From Corynebacterium glaucum (GTDB lineage Bacteria > Actinomycetota > Actinomycetes > Mycobacteriales > Mycobacteriaceae), in assembly GCF_002287505.1 (NCBI RefSeq), contig NZ_CP019688.1:124001-188000 (forward strand): a stretch of 64,000 nucleotides of DNA, written 5' to 3'. Position numbers and translations under genes: made by a program. Of this stretch, positions 54,967 to 64,000 are shown piece after piece; position 1 is the first letter of the stretch, and each line of letters begins with the position of its first letter. Under the pieces are notes generated by a model. That model saw only the letters and a list, made by a program, of their open reading frames with translations. It made no database searches and had not been told where the DNA came from.

Positions 54967-55523
54967 TCTCGACGCTCACCACGTTGCTCTTCGCCGCGGC
55001 GATTGCGCTGCCACCCACCGCGCCTAAGCATCGACTCCCTGCGCGCCGACCCGAGCGGACCAAGAACCCCCGCGATGGTCCGCAGGGGTTCAACCTCAAC
55101 CGATGTGCCAGTGACCTCCGCCTCTTCGCCGCTTGCGCCCAGGCGGGGTTGCCCCCGCCGCATGCGGCCGCCGCAGTCGCAGATACCTACGCCGGGGAGG
55201 CACATCCATGGCATACCACTGCCGCGTTGTTGGCGCTCGGGGCCGAACCCGAGCGCGCTTGGTCGGAACTCGCCAGCGTCCCTGGCGGCGCCGACCTGGC
55301 CAGTCTTGTCACTTTGTCCAACTCCTCCGGCACCTCGCTTTCAGCTGGGTGCGTGCGGATTGCGGAGCGTCTCCAAGCAGAAGCCGCAGACCGCGCCACC
55401 GCGAAAGCAGAACGTGCCGGGGTCCTCATTGCAATCCCGCTTACCGCATTTTTCCTGCCCGCGTTTTTCACCCTCGGGCTGGCTCCCGTGGTGATCAGCT
55501 TGGGCAGCGAAATGCTCAACTAG
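54963..55523 (+). CDS. tadC: Tad pilus inner membrane protein TadC
   Basis: A 186-residue second F-type platform protein, shorter than usual. N-terminal hydrophobic segment STLTTLLFAAAIALPPTAP, the cytoplasmic part with LRLFAACAQAGLPPPHAAAA and SGTSLSAGCVRIAERLQAEA, and a C-terminal helix pair around VLIAIPLTAFFLPAFFTLGL. It overlaps tadB by 4 bases. Its small size suggests a minimal Gram-positive Tad platform. Confidence 0.85.
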   Translation: MISTLTTLLFAAAIALPPTAPKHRLPARRPERTKNPRDGPQGFNLNRCASDLRLFAACAQAGLPPPHAAAAVADTYAGEAHPWHTTAALLALGAEPERAWSELASVPGGADLASLVTLSNSSGTSLSAGCVRIAERLQAEAADRATAKAERAGVLIAIPLTAFFLPAFFTLGLAPVVISLGSEMLN

Positions 55524-55586
55524 CAACCCATCGACAACAACTCACAACAGCAACCCACAACAACTTCTCACGAAAAGGAAACCACC

Positions 55587-55817
55587 ATGAACCGCATCCA
55601 ACTCACCGCAATCTCCGCATACGAATCCACGCTGCGCGCCGGCTCCCGCATGGTTGCCAAACTCGGCAATGACGAGGGAATGTCGACCATTGAATACGCC
55701 TTTGGGTCACTGGCTGCCGCCGCGCTGGCCGGGGTGCTCTACCTCGTGGTCAACGGCAACGGTGTCACCACCGCGATCGAGAAAGTAATCACCGACGCGC
55801 TGAACAACCGTCCGTAA
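55587..55817 (+). CDS. Flp-type pilin-like protein (DUF4244)
   Basis: A 76-residue small protein with the prepilin pattern: a positively charged leader ending GNDEG, then MSTIEYAFGSLAAAALAGVL with glutamate at mature position 5. It matches the DUF4244 family located in tad clusters (Rv3656c). It is the likely major pilin. No prepilin peptidase gene is present in this window. ATG 55587 follows AAAAGGAAACC. Confidence 0.9.
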   Translation: MNRIQLTAISAYESTLRAGSRMVAKLGNDEGMSTIEYAFGSLAAAALAGVLYLVVNGNGVTTAIEKVITDALNNRP

Positions 55818-56087
55818 ATGACCACCATCGAAACAGCGCTCTCGCTAGCGACACTGGTTACTGTCGCCGCCGCGATCGTGGCGGGCATTGCCACCATAGC
55901 AGCGTACATTTCGGCGGTGGACATCGCAGGTGCGACAGCACGCGCTGCTGCGATCGGTGTGACGTATGAGCCGCCTCGCGGCAGCGTCAGCGTCGTAGAG
56001 CAAGCTGGCCTGGTGACTGTCACCGCGTCGGTACCGGCGGCGATTGGCACGATGCAGGCGTCTGCAATCTATCCGGTGGAGTTTTAG
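55818..56087 (+). CDS. TadE-like minor pilin protein
   Basis: An 89-residue protein starting MTTIETALSLATLVTVAAAI, then a hydrophobic helix and a soluble domain with VEQAGLVTVTASVPAAI. Glu-5 and the helix resemble the mature N-terminus of TadE/pilin proteins, but no leader precedes it because the ATG directly follows the stop of the pilin gene. Position equals Rv3655c. Confidence 0.82.
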   Translation: MTTIETALSLATLVTVAAAIVAGIATIAAYISAVDIAGATARAAAIGVTYEPPRGSVSVVEQAGLVTVTASVPAAIGTMQASAIYPVEF

Positions 56088-56381
56088 ATGAGCACGGTCA
56101 CGTCCGCCGGCATCGCCGCCTCCGTCATTGCGCTCGCAGTAGGGGTCGCTGCTGTCGGCGCTCAAGTGGCGGACTCGCACCGGAGCCAGGTCGCAGCGGA
56201 CCTGTCTGCGGTGTCCGCAGCGACCGCGCTTTACCAGGGGGCTGATGCTTGTGACGTGGCGGCACGCACTGCTGCGCTTAACGGTGCCGCGGCTCAATCT
56301 TGCGACATAGTTGACGGGGATGTGCGCGTCACTGTCAGCTTCCGTCGTGCGGAAGCCACCGCCCGCGCTGGTCCCGCTTAG
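56088..56381 (+). CDS. TadE-like protein of the helicase/secretion neighbourhood
   Basis: A 97-residue protein with an N-terminal helix (AGIAASVIALAVGVAAVGAQ) and a small domain with HRSQVAADLSAVSAATALYQ and two cysteines (DACDVAARTA and QSCDIV). It matches the Rv3654c-type TadE-like family found beside the DEAD helicase. It directly abuts the previous gene and its 3' end overlaps the convergent helicase gene by 4 bases. Confidence 0.85.
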   Translation: MSTVTSAGIAASVIALAVGVAAVGAQVADSHRSQVAADLSAVSAATALYQGADACDVAARTAALNGAAAQSCDIVDGDVRVTVSFRRAEATARAGPA

Positions 56382-58729
56382 TTCGCGTCTTCACCCGCCG
56401 TCATAGTGACAAGCGCACCGAGCAACTTCAGCGCGGCGTGCTTGTCCAACGGTTGGTTGCCGTTGCCGCACTTAGGCGAATGCACACACGACGGGCAGCC
56501 GTCGTCGCAACCGCACGCGCGCACTGCTTCGTACGTGGCGGTGATCCACTCGTGAAAGCGGGCAAATCCTTCGTCGGCGAATCCTGCGCCCCCGGGGTGG
56601 CCGTCGTAGACAAACACGGTCGGCAGCAGCGTGTCTTGGTGCAGGGCGGTGGAAACCCCGCCGATGTCCCACCGGTCACACGTGGCCAAAAGCGGCAAGA
56701 GTCCGATCGCGGCGTGCTCGGCGGCGTGCAGCGCGCCGGATACCTCGCCCGCGGCAATGCCCATCGCTTCCAGCGCAAGCGGGTCGATGGTGTAGGCGAC
56801 TGCGCGGGTGATCAGACGCTGCTCGGGGAGGTCGAGTGGGATGTGCTCGCTGACGGTGCCGTCGGCAAGGCGCACCACGTAGCCGGTCACCCGGTCGATC
56901 ACCTCGACATCCACACTGGCCACCCACAACCCCGGCGACGGGTTTACCAACTCGCTCGGCTCGCCCAGCAGGGTGATGTCGGTGGTGGAGCGGGCCTGGG
57001 TGGAGTAGTCGGGCTGCTCCGGTACCACCAGCGCAACGTAGTCGTCCAGGTCGAGTTCCTGCACCACGAAGTACTCGCCCTGGTGCAGGTAGACGGCACC
57101 GTCGTGCACCTGGCTCATCGCTTTGCCCGCATCAACGGTGCCCAAGAGCCGCCCGTCGGTGACGTCCACAATCGCCACTTCCTGGCCAGCACCGCCGCGA
57201 AGCGACACCGCTGCATGCGCCGTCTCCGGGCGCAGATCGCCCTCGAGCTGCGGCACCGCGAACCACCGATCGCCGCGTTGACGCAGGAAACCACCCGCAG
57301 TCAGCTCAGCGACGACCTCGTCAGCGTCAAACGCCGTGACGTCACCGCGTGTCAGCGGGCGTTCGACGGCCGCGCAGTACATGTGCCCGCGCAGGATGTA
57401 GGGATTGTGCGGATTGAACACGCTGTTTTCCACCGGCTTGCCCAGCAATGCCTCCGGGTGATGCACCAGGTAGGTATCCATCGGGTCGTCGCGGGCGACC
57501 ATCACCACCACCGCATGTTGCCCGCGCCGACCCGCGCGCCCCGACTGCTGGCGAAACGACGCCACCGTGCCCGGGAACCCCGCCATCACTACGGCGTCCA
57601 AACCACCCACGTCGATCCCCAGCTCCAGCGCGTTTGTGGTCGCCATGCCAAGCAGCTCGCCTTCATCTAAAGCCCGCTCAAGCGCACGGCGATCCTCGGC
57701 GAGGTACCCCGCCCGGTACGAGGCGACGCGCTTCGCGAAATCGGGCCGCCCCTGCAGCACCAGCTCCTCCTGCGCGCGCATCGCCACCGTTTCCGCAGCG
57801 CGCCGGGAGCGCACGAAGGTCAGGGTGCGCGCACCGTCGGCGATCAGCTTCGCCATCACACCTGCGGCTTCGGTGGTCGCCGCGTAACGCACCGGCGCCC
57901 CGTTCTCGCCTTCCGCGTCTTCAATGAACCCCGGTTCCCACAGCGCAATCGTGCGTTCGCCGGTCGGCGCGCCGTCGGTAGTCACCGCCACCACGTCGCG
58001 CCCGCACAGCCGCGAGGCCTGCCCGGCCGGATCGGCCGCCGTCGCAGACGCGAAGATCAACGTCGGGTGCGCGCCGTACGCTGCGGCGATGCGCAGCAGC
58101 CGCCGCAGCACCAGCGCCACGTTCGCGCCAAACACACCGCGGTACGTATGGCACTCGTCCACCACCACATACTCCAGGTTTCGCAGCAGCCGCGCCCACC
58201 GTGCATGCCCAGCGAGAATCCCCGCGTGCAGCATGTCCGGGTTCGTGAACACGTACCGCGTGTGCTCGCGAATCCCGGGCCGGGCCTCGGCGGGCGTGTC
58301 ACCGTCGTAGGGAGCAGGGTGGACATTGCTTATCGACGCCCCTTTGACCATGCCCAAGGTCGCCTGCAACTGATCCGACCCCAACGCTTTCGTGGGCGTG
58401 AGATACATCGCGCACGCCGTCGGATCGGCGGCCAGCCGAGACAGCACCGGAAGCTGGTAGCCGAGCGACTTGCCTGACGACGTCCCCGTTGCGATGACCA
58501 CATCGCGTCCTTGCCACGCCAGCTCGGCACACTGCGTTTGGTGTGTGAAAGGGCGGGTGATGGAGGCGTCGATAAGCACTTGCTTCAAGCTGGGCGCAAC
58601 CCATAGGGGCCACTCGCCGTAGTGGGCGGGGGAGGCGGGCACCGTTTCCACGTGCGTGATGGTGGAGGTGGGGAAGCGGGCGCGAAGTGAGGTAAGGAGC
58701 TCTTCGCCGAAAAATCCACTGCCATCCAT
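56378..58729 (-). CDS. DEAD/DEAH-box helicase with DUF1998 zinc-binding end
   Basis: A 783-residue superfamily 2 helicase (MrfA/Lhr-like). Motif I is [17 protein letters not shown], motif II is [13 protein letters not shown], motif VI is [11 protein letters not shown]. The C-terminal DUF1998 region has [20 protein letters not shown] with clustered cysteines that bind zinc in MrfA. The N-terminal part includes the Q-motif-like [17 protein letters not shown]. Likely a DNA repair helicase. Position matches Rv3649 of M. tuberculosis. ATG 58729 is chosen over TTG 58738. Confidence 0.92.
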   Translation of the reverse strand: MDGSGFFGEELLTSLRARFPTSTITHVETVPASPAHYGEWPLWVAPSLKQVLIDASITRPFTHQTQCAELAWQGRDVVIATGTSSGKSLGYQLPVLSRLAADPTACAMYLTPTKALGSDQLQATLGMVKGASISNVHPAPYDGDTPAEARPGIREHTRYVFTNPDMLHAGILAGHARWARLLRNLEYVVVDECHTYRGVFGANVALVLRRLLRIAAAYGAHPTLIFASATAADPAGQASRLCGRDVVAVTTDGAPTGERTIALWEPGFIEDAEGENGAPVRYAATTEAAGVMAKLIADGARTLTFVRSRRAAETVAMRAQEELVLQGRPDFAKRVASYRAGYLAEDRRALERALDEGELLGMATTNALELGIDVGGLDAVVMAGFPGTVASFRQQSGRAGRRGQHAVVVMVARDDPMDTYLVHHPEALLGKPVENSVFNPHNPYILRGHMYCAAVERPLTRGDVTAFDADEVVAELTAGGFLRQRGDRWFAVPQLEGDLRPETAHAAVSLRGGAGQEVAIVDVTDGRLLGTVDAGKAMSQVHDGAVYLHQGEYFVVQELDLDDYVALVVPEQPDYSTQARSTTDITLLGEPSELVNPSPGLWVASVDVEVIDRVTGYVVRLADGTVSEHIPLDLPEQRLITRAVAYTIDPLALEAMGIAAGEVSGALHAAEHAAIGLLPLLATCDRWDIGGVSTALHQDTLLPTVFVYDGHPGGAGFADEGFARFHEWITATYEAVRACGCDDGCPSCVHSPKCGNGNQPLDKHAALKLLGALVTMTAGEDAN
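58329..58339 (-). repeat. Dispersed 11-mer CGTCGATAAGC, copy 15 (full 15-mer)
   Basis: Sense orientation in the helicase gene, read AAA GGG GCG TCG ATA AGC AAT (KGASISN), in a loop after LQATLGMV. Confidence 0.92.
58567..58577 (+). repeat. Dispersed 11-mer CGTCGATAAGC, copy 16
   Basis: Antisense to the helicase gene, which reads GTG CTT ATC GAC GCC TCC (VLIDAS). It lies 238 bases from copy 15 with opposite orientation. Confidence 0.9.
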
Positions 58730-58883
58730 GGCATACAACGTAGGTCACATCCTTGCGCTCCGTCGTGCCGTCTCACCCGTTTCGTGGCACACTAGTGGAC
58801 GGTCACAGATTTTGTGTGCGCCCGTTCACGGTGCTCGCGAGGATTGTGCATCTCAACGTACATTTTTGAAAGGTCACATTCAC

Positions 58884-59087
58884 ATGGCAACCGGCACCGT
58901 TAAGTGGTTCAACGCCGAAAAGGGCTTTGGCTTCATCGCCCCGGACGACGGCTCTTCCGACGTCTTCGTCCACTACTCCGAGATTCAGGGCTCGGGCTTC
59001 CGCACGCTGGAGGAGAACCAGCAGGTGGAGTTTGAAATCGGCGAGGGTGCGAAGGGCCCGCAGGCACAGCAGGTGCGCGCGATCTAA
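58884..59087 (+). CDS. cspA: Cold shock protein CspA
   Basis: A 67-residue cold-shock-domain protein. RNA-binding motifs RNP1 (KGFGFIAP) and RNP2 (VFVHYSEI) are intact. Acts as an RNA chaperone. ATG 58884 with GAAAGG ten bases upstream. The 5' leader of about 150 bases from the helicase start includes the promoter. A strong terminator follows at 59114. Confidence 0.97.
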   Translation: MATGTVKWFNAEKGFGFIAPDDGSSDVFVHYSEIQGSGFRTLEENQQVEFEIGEGAKGPQAQQVRAI

Positions 59088-59113
59088 CTCGCAGGCGCTG
59101 TAGAACCGGTAGA

Positions 59114-59147
59114 AAACGGCACCCAAACCGGGTGCCGTTTCTTCTTT
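59114..59147 (+). terminator. Rho-independent terminator of cspA
   Basis: AAACGGCACCC (59114-59124) is the inverse of GGGTGCCGTTT (59130-59140), followed by CTTCTTTT. Confidence 0.92.
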
Positions 59148-60118
59148 TATGCGCTGTCCCAGCTAAACGTCACGCGGCTGAAGTCGCGGGCGCGCAGGTC
59201 ATCCGGGTGGATGAAGAAGTTCGCGGCACCATAATCTTCAAACATGATGGTTTCCTCGTCGGAGCCGATGTGGGCGAGGCAAACGGTGGGATCACCCGGC
59301 GGGCGGCGGTCAAGCTGCACAAACGACGGATAACCGCCGAGCGCGAAGATGAAACCGAAGCCGAACGGCGCGTCAACGATGCGCTCCTGCATCGATTCGT
59401 CTACCGCAAATCCGTCGGCTTCCGCCTCGGCGACCAGCGATGCGATCTTCTCCTGCACCTGCGTCGGGTTGAGCCATTCACCATCGGGGAAGCGGGTACG
59501 TGCCTCAAGCTCCTGGATCTGCGGGACGCCGGTGTCGGTGCCGCGGCGAACAACGATGTGCTCATCGGTGGCGTGCAGCGTCATGAACTCTTCACCGCGA
59601 CGCAAAAACACGTGCCCGGATTCGCTACCGATTTCCCAGGCGTCTTTGCAGTTGAACGTCGGTGTCATGGTGGTCAGCGTGCCGGTAAGTGGCATGCCCT
59701 CTTCTGGGTCCTCCATCGGGCCGGGGTAGTCCTCGTAGGACGGCAGGGACCCGGTGTGCGGCGCGTCCACGTGCTCGATGTAGCGCGCCAGCGGCGGGCT
59801 GTCCAGGCCCATCAGTGAGTCGTTGCGCACAAACAGCTGCAGAATCCCGGTGGTGGGAAAGTCCGGCAGCTCCGGCAGCTCGTCGAAGTTGAACTGGGCG
59901 ATGAACAGCATCGGCCCGGCCTCATCTTCGGGGAAGGGGTGGCTCTCGGGCAGGTACGGGGTGCCGCCGATCTTCGACGTGGTCGGGGTGTCGGGGCGCT
60001 CGGGGGCGAGGTCGAGGTCAATCACCGGCCGGGTGGTGTCTGCGTCGAAATCGAACAGCGTGTAGTTCCAGGGCAGTGGCGGAGGCGTTGATTCGGTTGG
60101 CTCAGTTGGCTCAGTCAT
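59147..60118 (-). CDS. DUF1963 (YwqG-like) protein
   Basis: A 323-residue soluble protein with a DUF1963/YwqG domain: KIGGTPYLPESHPFPEDEAG, PMLFIAQFNFDELPELPDFP, FALGGYPSFVQLDRRPPGD and the C-terminal EETIMFEDYGAANFFIHPDD then DFSRVTFSWDSA. The domain is common in bacteria and of unknown activity. The start ATG 60118 gives MTEPTEPTESTPPPLPWNYT. It stands alone between cspA and the DedA gene. Confidence 0.88.
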   Translation of the reverse strand: MTEPTEPTESTPPPLPWNYTLFDFDADTTRPVIDLDLAPERPDTPTTSKIGGTPYLPESHPFPEDEAGPMLFIAQFNFDELPELPDFPTTGILQLFVRNDSLMGLDSPPLARYIEHVDAPHTGSLPSYEDYPGPMEDPEEGMPLTGTLTTMTPTFNCKDAWEIGSESGHVFLRRGEEFMTLHATDEHIVVRRGTDTGVPQIQELEARTRFPDGEWLNPTQVQEKIASLVAEAEADGFAVDESMQERIVDAPFGFGFIFALGGYPSFVQLDRRPPGDPTVCLAHIGSDEETIMFEDYGAANFFIHPDDLRARDFSRVTFSWDSA

Positions 60119-60177
60119 GCCGCCCAATACTAATAAATCCCTGAGACGGAGAAATTACGGGGGAAATCAGGGGGGAC

Positions 60178-60816
60178 TCAGAGCGCGGAGATCCCGCGGC
60201 GCACATCGCGCCATTCGAAGAAGCGCGACTGGGCGCGCTGGATAAGTAGGCCCACCAAGGAGCCGAGCAGCACGCCGGCAATCATCGCCAGGATGGGGTA
60301 CTGCGAGAGCAGCGAGCCGCCGAGGTAGCCCATGCCGGCGGACAGCAATGCCCAGATCACCACGCCGATCGTGTCGTAGAACACGAACGCGAACCAGCTG
60401 TAGCGCACCGATGCCAAGACAATGGTGGCCACCCAGCGCGCCCAGGGGATGAAGCGCCCGACGATGATGGTCACTCCGGCGCTGCGCTTCATGTTGCGGC
60501 GCACCCACGCAATCGCTTGGCCGGATTTGGATTCGGGGTCGAGCCTTTCGACGTAGCCAATGAGCTTGCCGCCGAAGGCGTAACACAGGTTGTCGCCGAT
60601 GATGCCGCCGATGGCCGCAGCCACGATCAGTCCCCACACGCTGGGCACGCCCTGGGACGCGGAGAACGCCGCGGCCAGGTTAATCACCGTTTCTGATGGG
60701 ATTAACGGGATCAGCGCGTCACCAATAATCAGGAGGCTGACAAGCGGGTAGAAGATGGGCAACTCCATCAGCGCGTACAAAAACTCGATGACTGGATCGA
60801 GGAAACTCATGTCCAT
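60178..60816 (-). CDS. DedA family membrane protein
   Basis: A 212-residue membrane protein with five to six helices. The DedA features are IPSETVINLAAAFSASQG, AAIGGIIGDNLCYAFGGKLI and GRFIPWARWVATIVLASV (the F/G-R-F/x-P motif). DedA proteins are now linked to flippase activity for undecaprenyl phosphate or other lipids. ATG 60816 is chosen (MDMSFLDPV). An AAAGGAG lies 14 bases further upstream. Divergent from topA. Confidence 0.9.
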   Translation of the reverse strand: MDMSFLDPVIEFLYALMELPIFYPLVSLLIIGDALIPLIPSETVINLAAAFSASQGVPSVWGLIVAAAIGGIIGDNLCYAFGGKLIGYVERLDPESKSGQAIAWVRRNMKRSAGVTIIVGRFIPWARWVATIVLASVRYSWFAFVFYDTIGVVIWALLSAGMGYLGGSLLSQYPILAMIAGVLLGSLVGLLIQRAQSRFFEWRDVRRGISAL

Positions 60817-60974
60817 CGCGGCGGCGCCATCTCCTTTCTCAGGCAGAACTAGAAAGCGATTGTAGGCATAGAGGGGGTGAGATCGGTTAAGTCTCTGATA
60901 CAAATAAGGAAGTTTGAATCCGGTGCAAGCGGTGCACATGCGCCGGAGCGGAAAGTGGGAGGTGTCACCCGAGC

Positions 60975-63815
60975 GTGGCTGCAAATGGCAAGACTCTCGT
61001 CATCGTGGAGTCGGCGACCAAGGCGAAGAAGATTCAGAAGTACTTGGGCGATGACTACATCGTGGAGGCTTCGGTGGGCCATATCCGCGACCTGCCCGGC
61101 CGCGCTGCGGATATTCCCGCCAAGTACAAGAAGGAGCCGTGGGCCAAGCTCGGTGTGAACCCGGAGGACGGGTTCAGCCCTATTTATGTGGTCAGCCCGG
61201 ACAAGAAGAAAAAGGTCTCCGACCTCAAGGACAAGCTCAAGCAGTCCGACAAGCTCCTGCTCGCCACAGACCCGGACCGCGAGGGCGAGGCCATCGCCTG
61301 GCACCTGTTGGAAACGCTGAAGCCCCAGGTGCCGGTGGAGCGCATGGTGTTCAACGAGATCACCGAGTCCGCCATCAAAGAGGCCGCGGAGAACACCCGC
61401 GAGCTGGACATGGACTTGGTTGACGCGCAGGAAACCCGCCGCATCCTCGACCGCCTCTACGGCTACGAAGTCTCCCCGGTGCTGTGGAAAAAGGTCATGC
61501 CGCGGCTTTCCGCCGGCCGCGTGCAGTCCGTGGCCACCCGCGTCATCGTGGAGCGCGAGCGCGAGCGCATGGCGTTTATCTCCGCCGAGTACTGGGACCT
61601 CACCGCATCGCTAAAGGCCTCGCCGGAGTTCGACGCAAAGCTGGTCACTATCGACGGCACGCGTGTTGCCCAGGGCCGCGATTTTGATGACCGAGGGCGT
61701 CTAAAGGGCGACGCGGTAGTCGTCGATAAGCAAACTGCTCATGCCCTGGCCGACAACCTTGAGGGTGCGGACATGACGGTGACCGATGTGGAGGAGAAGC
61801 CGTACACGCGGCGCCCGTACGCGCCGTTTATGACGTCGACGCTGCAGCAGGAGGCGGGGCGCAAGCTGCACTTCACCTCGGCGCGCACGATGCGCATCGC
61901 GCAGCGGCTGTACGAAAACGGCCACATTACGTATATGCGTACGGACTCAACGGCGCTGTCGCAGCAGGGGCTTTCCGCCGCGCGCTCGGCCGCGACTGAG
62001 CTCTACGGCGACAACTACGTCTCCAAGTCCCCGCGCGTGTACGAGCGCAAGGTGAAGAACTCGCAGGAGGCGCACGAGGCGATCCGCCCGGCTGGCGAGC
62101 GTTTTGCCACCCCCGGCCAGCTCGCGGGCTCGCTGGATGCGGAGGAGTTCAAGCTCTACGAGCTGATCTGGCAGCGCACCGTTGCCTCGCAGATGGAAGA
62201 TGCGCGCGGCAACTCCACCAAGATTGTGCTGGAGGGCACCGCGAAAACCGGCGAGCGCGCCGAATTCGCCGCCACCGGTCGCACGATTACCTTCCCGGGC
62301 TGGCTGCGCGCCTACTCGGATTCGCAGGATTCGGAGACGCGTTTGCCGCAGGTGGCGAAGGGCGACACGCTCGGTGTTTCCAAGATCACCGCGGACGAGC
62401 ACACCACGAACCCGCCGGCGCGCTATACCGAAGCCTCGCTGGTGAAGAAGATGGAGGACCTGGGCATTGGCCGCCCGTCCACCTACGCCTCCATCATCAA
62501 GACCATCCAGGACCGCGGCTACGTAGTCACCCGCGGCAACGCGCTCGTGCCCACCTGGGTCGCGTTCTCCGTGGTGGGGCTGATGGAAAACAACTTCGAC
62601 GCGCTGGTGGATTACGACTTCACCTCCTCGATGGAGGACGAGCTCGACGAGATCGCCCACGGCAACGAGAACCGCACCGAGTGGCTGACCAGCTTCTACT
62701 TCGGTGATGCCGAGGCATCCGACAACATCGCGGAAGCGGTCGCGCGCCGGGGCGGGCTCAAGCACATGATCGAGGACAACTTGGAGTCCATCGATGCCCG
62801 CGAGGCCAACTCGCTCAAGCTTTTCGACGACTCGTCTGACCGCCCTGTCCACGTCCGTGTGGGCCGCTACGGCCCGTACATCGAGCGCGAGGTGGGGAAG
62901 ACCACCGAGGGCGAACCCGAGTACCAGCGCGCCAACCTGCCGGAATCGGTCACCCCGGACGAGATCACCCTGGAAATGGCGGAGAAGCTTTTCGCTATCC
63001 CGCAGTCCGGCCGTGAGTTGGGCCAGAATCCCGACAACGGCCGCACGATTGTGGCCAAGGAGGGCCGCTACGGCCCGTACGTGACGGAGCTGGTGCGTGA
63101 CGACGAGCGTGCCACCGCCGAAACCCGCGCCGAGGAGGTCGTGGCCGAAGAACGCGCGGCGGAAGACGCCCAGCGCGCCGAGGAGGGCAAGCGCAAGAAG
63201 AACTGGGACACCAAGACTGCGCAGGCGCAGAAGGAAAAGCGCATTGAGCAGCTGGTGGACGAGCAGCTGAAGCCCGCCACCGCGTCGCTGTTCAGCTCAA
63301 TGGAGCCGTCCGAGGTCACGCTCGACGAGGCGTTGAAGCTGTTGTCGCTGCCGCGCGAGGTGGGCGTTGACCCGGCGGATGGTGAAGTGATCACGGCGCA
63401 GAACGGCCGCTACGGGCCGTACCTGAAGAAGGGCAACGACTCGCGTTCGCTGGCCAACGAGGACCAGATCTTCACCATCACCCTCGAAGAAGCACGCCGC
63501 ATCTACGCGGAGCCGAAGCGCCGTGGCCGGACGCAGGCGGCAGCGCCGCTGAAGATGCTGGGCGACAACGACGTCACCGGCAAGCCCATGAGCATCAAGG
63601 ACGGCCGCTTCGGCCCGTACGTCACCGACGGGGAGACCAACGCTTCGCTGCAGCGCGGCGACACCCCGGAGACGATGACGGACCAGCGCGCCAACGAGCT
63701 GCTCTCGGCACGCCGTGCCCGCGAGGCTGAAGACGGTGGCAAGAAGGCTACGAAAAAGGCAACCAAAAAGGCCCGCAAAACCACCAAGCGGGTAGTGAAA
63801 GCCCGCCGCAAGTAG
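60975..63815 (+). CDS. topA: DNA topoisomerase I
   Basis: A 946-residue type IA topoisomerase that relaxes negative supercoils. The Toprim domain starts KTLVIVESATKAKKIQKYLG with LATDPDREGEAIAWHLLE. The active-site tyrosine is in NGHITYMRTDSTALS (about residue 325). No four-cysteine zinc fingers are present. The C-terminal half has repeated TopA C-terminal units of the actinobacterial type (e.g. GRYGPYVTELV, GRYGPYLKKGN, GRFGPYVTDGE) and a lysine-rich tail. GTG 60975 with GGGAGGTG 11 bases upstream. Confidence 0.97.
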   Translation: MAANGKTLVIVESATKAKKIQKYLGDDYIVEASVGHIRDLPGRAADIPAKYKKEPWAKLGVNPEDGFSPIYVVSPDKKKKVSDLKDKLKQSDKLLLATDPDREGEAIAWHLLETLKPQVPVERMVFNEITESAIKEAAENTRELDMDLVDAQETRRILDRLYGYEVSPVLWKKVMPRLSAGRVQSVATRVIVERERERMAFISAEYWDLTASLKASPEFDAKLVTIDGTRVAQGRDFDDRGRLKGDAVVVDKQTAHALADNLEGADMTVTDVEEKPYTRRPYAPFMTSTLQQEAGRKLHFTSARTMRIAQRLYENGHITYMRTDSTALSQQGLSAARSAATELYGDNYVSKSPRVYERKVKNSQEAHEAIRPAGERFATPGQLAGSLDAEEFKLYELIWQRTVASQMEDARGNSTKIVLEGTAKTGERAEFAATGRTITFPGWLRAYSDSQDSETRLPQVAKGDTLGVSKITADEHTTNPPARYTEASLVKKMEDLGIGRPSTYASIIKTIQDRGYVVTRGNALVPTWVAFSVVGLMENNFDALVDYDFTSSMEDELDEIAHGNENRTEWLTSFYFGDAEASDNIAEAVARRGGLKHMIEDNLESIDAREANSLKLFDDSSDRPVHVRVGRYGPYIEREVGKTTEGEPEYQRANLPESVTPDEITLEMAEKLFAIPQSGRELGQNPDNGRTIVAKEGRYGPYVTELVRDDERATAETRAEEVVAEERAAEDAQRAEEGKRKKNWDTKTAQAQKEKRIEQLVDEQLKPATASLFSSMEPSEVTLDEALKLLSLPREVGVDPADGEVITAQNGRYGPYLKKGNDSRSLANEDQIFTITLEEARRIYAEPKRRGRTQAAAPLKMLGDNDVTGKPMSIKDGRFGPYVTDGETNASLQRGDTPETMTDQRANELLSARRAREAEDGGKKATKKATKKARKTTKRVVKARRK
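61731..61741 (+). repeat. Dispersed 11-mer CGTCGATAAGC, copy 17
   Basis: Sense orientation in topA, read GTC GTC GAT AAG CAA (VVDKQ). Confidence 0.9.
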
Positions 63816-63840
63816 CGGGCTAGTAGCGGGCTCGCAGTGG

Positions 63841-64000
63841 CTAGTAGCGGTCCGCCATGGTGGAGCGGACCGGGCGGGCGAGCTGGGTCATCTTGTTGCG
63901 CCCGCGCAGCTCGACCGACTTCATCAGCGTCCAGCGCTGCTGCTCGACCTCGTTGGCCGCGCGCAGGGTTGCGGCGTTGGTGAGCACCCTGCCCGGGGTC
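63841..64000 (-). CDS. cyaB: C-terminal end of a probable adenylate cyclase
   Basis: A 53-residue C-terminal fragment reading from the right edge to TAG 63841: TPGRVLTNAATLRAANEVEQ, then QRWTLMKSVELRGRNKMTQL and a short end with VRSTMADRY. The W-x-L-M-K-S-V-E-L-R-G ending fits the C-terminus of class III adenylate cyclases. In C. glutamicum cyaB follows topA in this orientation, making it the likely source of the cAMP for GlxR. The assignment rests mainly on gene order. It is convergent with topA with a 25-base gap. Confidence 0.65.
   Translation of the reverse strand, partial: TPGRVLTNAATLRAANEVEQQRWTLMKSVELRGRNKMTQLARPVRSTMADRY

Noticed and set aside
52020..56381. Complete type II secretion or competence system
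   Set aside because: The genes fit a minimal Tad/Flp locus. No prepilin peptidase, secretin or DNA-uptake (comEC/comEA) genes are seen here, so a link with the dispersed motif as an uptake signal cannot be supported from this window.

Overview
This window is a core-chromosome segment of a high-GC Corynebacterium. The evidence is gene order. aspT-dnaX-ebfC-recR, gatD/murT, leuA, lysC-asd, sigC-katA, an mrp antiporter operon, a class A PBP gene next to whcA, glxR-nth-thioredoxin-nudix-marP, a tad locus, a large helicase next to cspA, and topA-cyaB follow the arrangement known from C. glutamicum and partly from Mycobacterium tuberculosis (the Rv3645 to Rv3678 neighbourhood). No CRISPR array, insertion sequence or prophage was seen, and no gap between genes exceeds 300 bases.

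Layout. 0-7 kb: tRNA-Ser, SRP RNA and DNA replication/recombination genes. 7-15 kb: lipid II amidation (GatD/MurT), a degenerate exonuclease-BRCT protein, a membrane protein, leuA behind a leucine leader peptide, and an HNH endonuclease. 15-20 kb: a two-component system and ABC-2 exporter operon and a DMT transporter. 20-26 kb: lysC-asd (aspartate pathway), a YkvI-like transporter, sigC and catalase. 26-32 kb: a six-gene Mrp Na+/H+ antiporter operon with fused A and B subunits. 32-39 kb: an accessory surface/phosphate block with a heptad-repeat membrane protein, a 5'-truncated gene remnant, a secreted C-terminally anchored protein, a His-rich YdhK lipoprotein, and a 1083-residue protein carrying two complete PhoA-type alkaline phosphatase domains. 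39-45 kb: tRNA-Pro, a metallophosphoesterase, a class A PBP, whcA, ridA and glxR. 46-50 kb: nth to marP. 50-59 kb: a holin-like protein, a HAD hydrolase, a tad pilus locus, a helicase and cspA. 59-64 kb: DUF1963, DedA, topA and the end of a probable adenylate cyclase gene.

The most striking signal is not a gene. The 11-mer CGTCGATAAGC occurs 17 times in 64 kb on both strands, and six copies extend to the identical 15-mer GGGGCGTCGATAAGC. Copies lie between genes and inside genes. Sense copies read GASIS or VDKQ and antisense copies mostly read LID, often through codons that are rare here (ATA, TTA, CTT) and often in linkers or terminal extensions. This looks like selection or dispersal acting on DNA. 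Other points are the tandem alkaline phosphatase, a shared FLPKF C-terminal tail, a probably leaderless leucine leader peptide followed by five Shine-Dalgarno-like decamers in front of leuA, paired DnaA boxes upstream of the tad locus, and candidate GlxR operators near glxR and near the PBP/whcA promoters.
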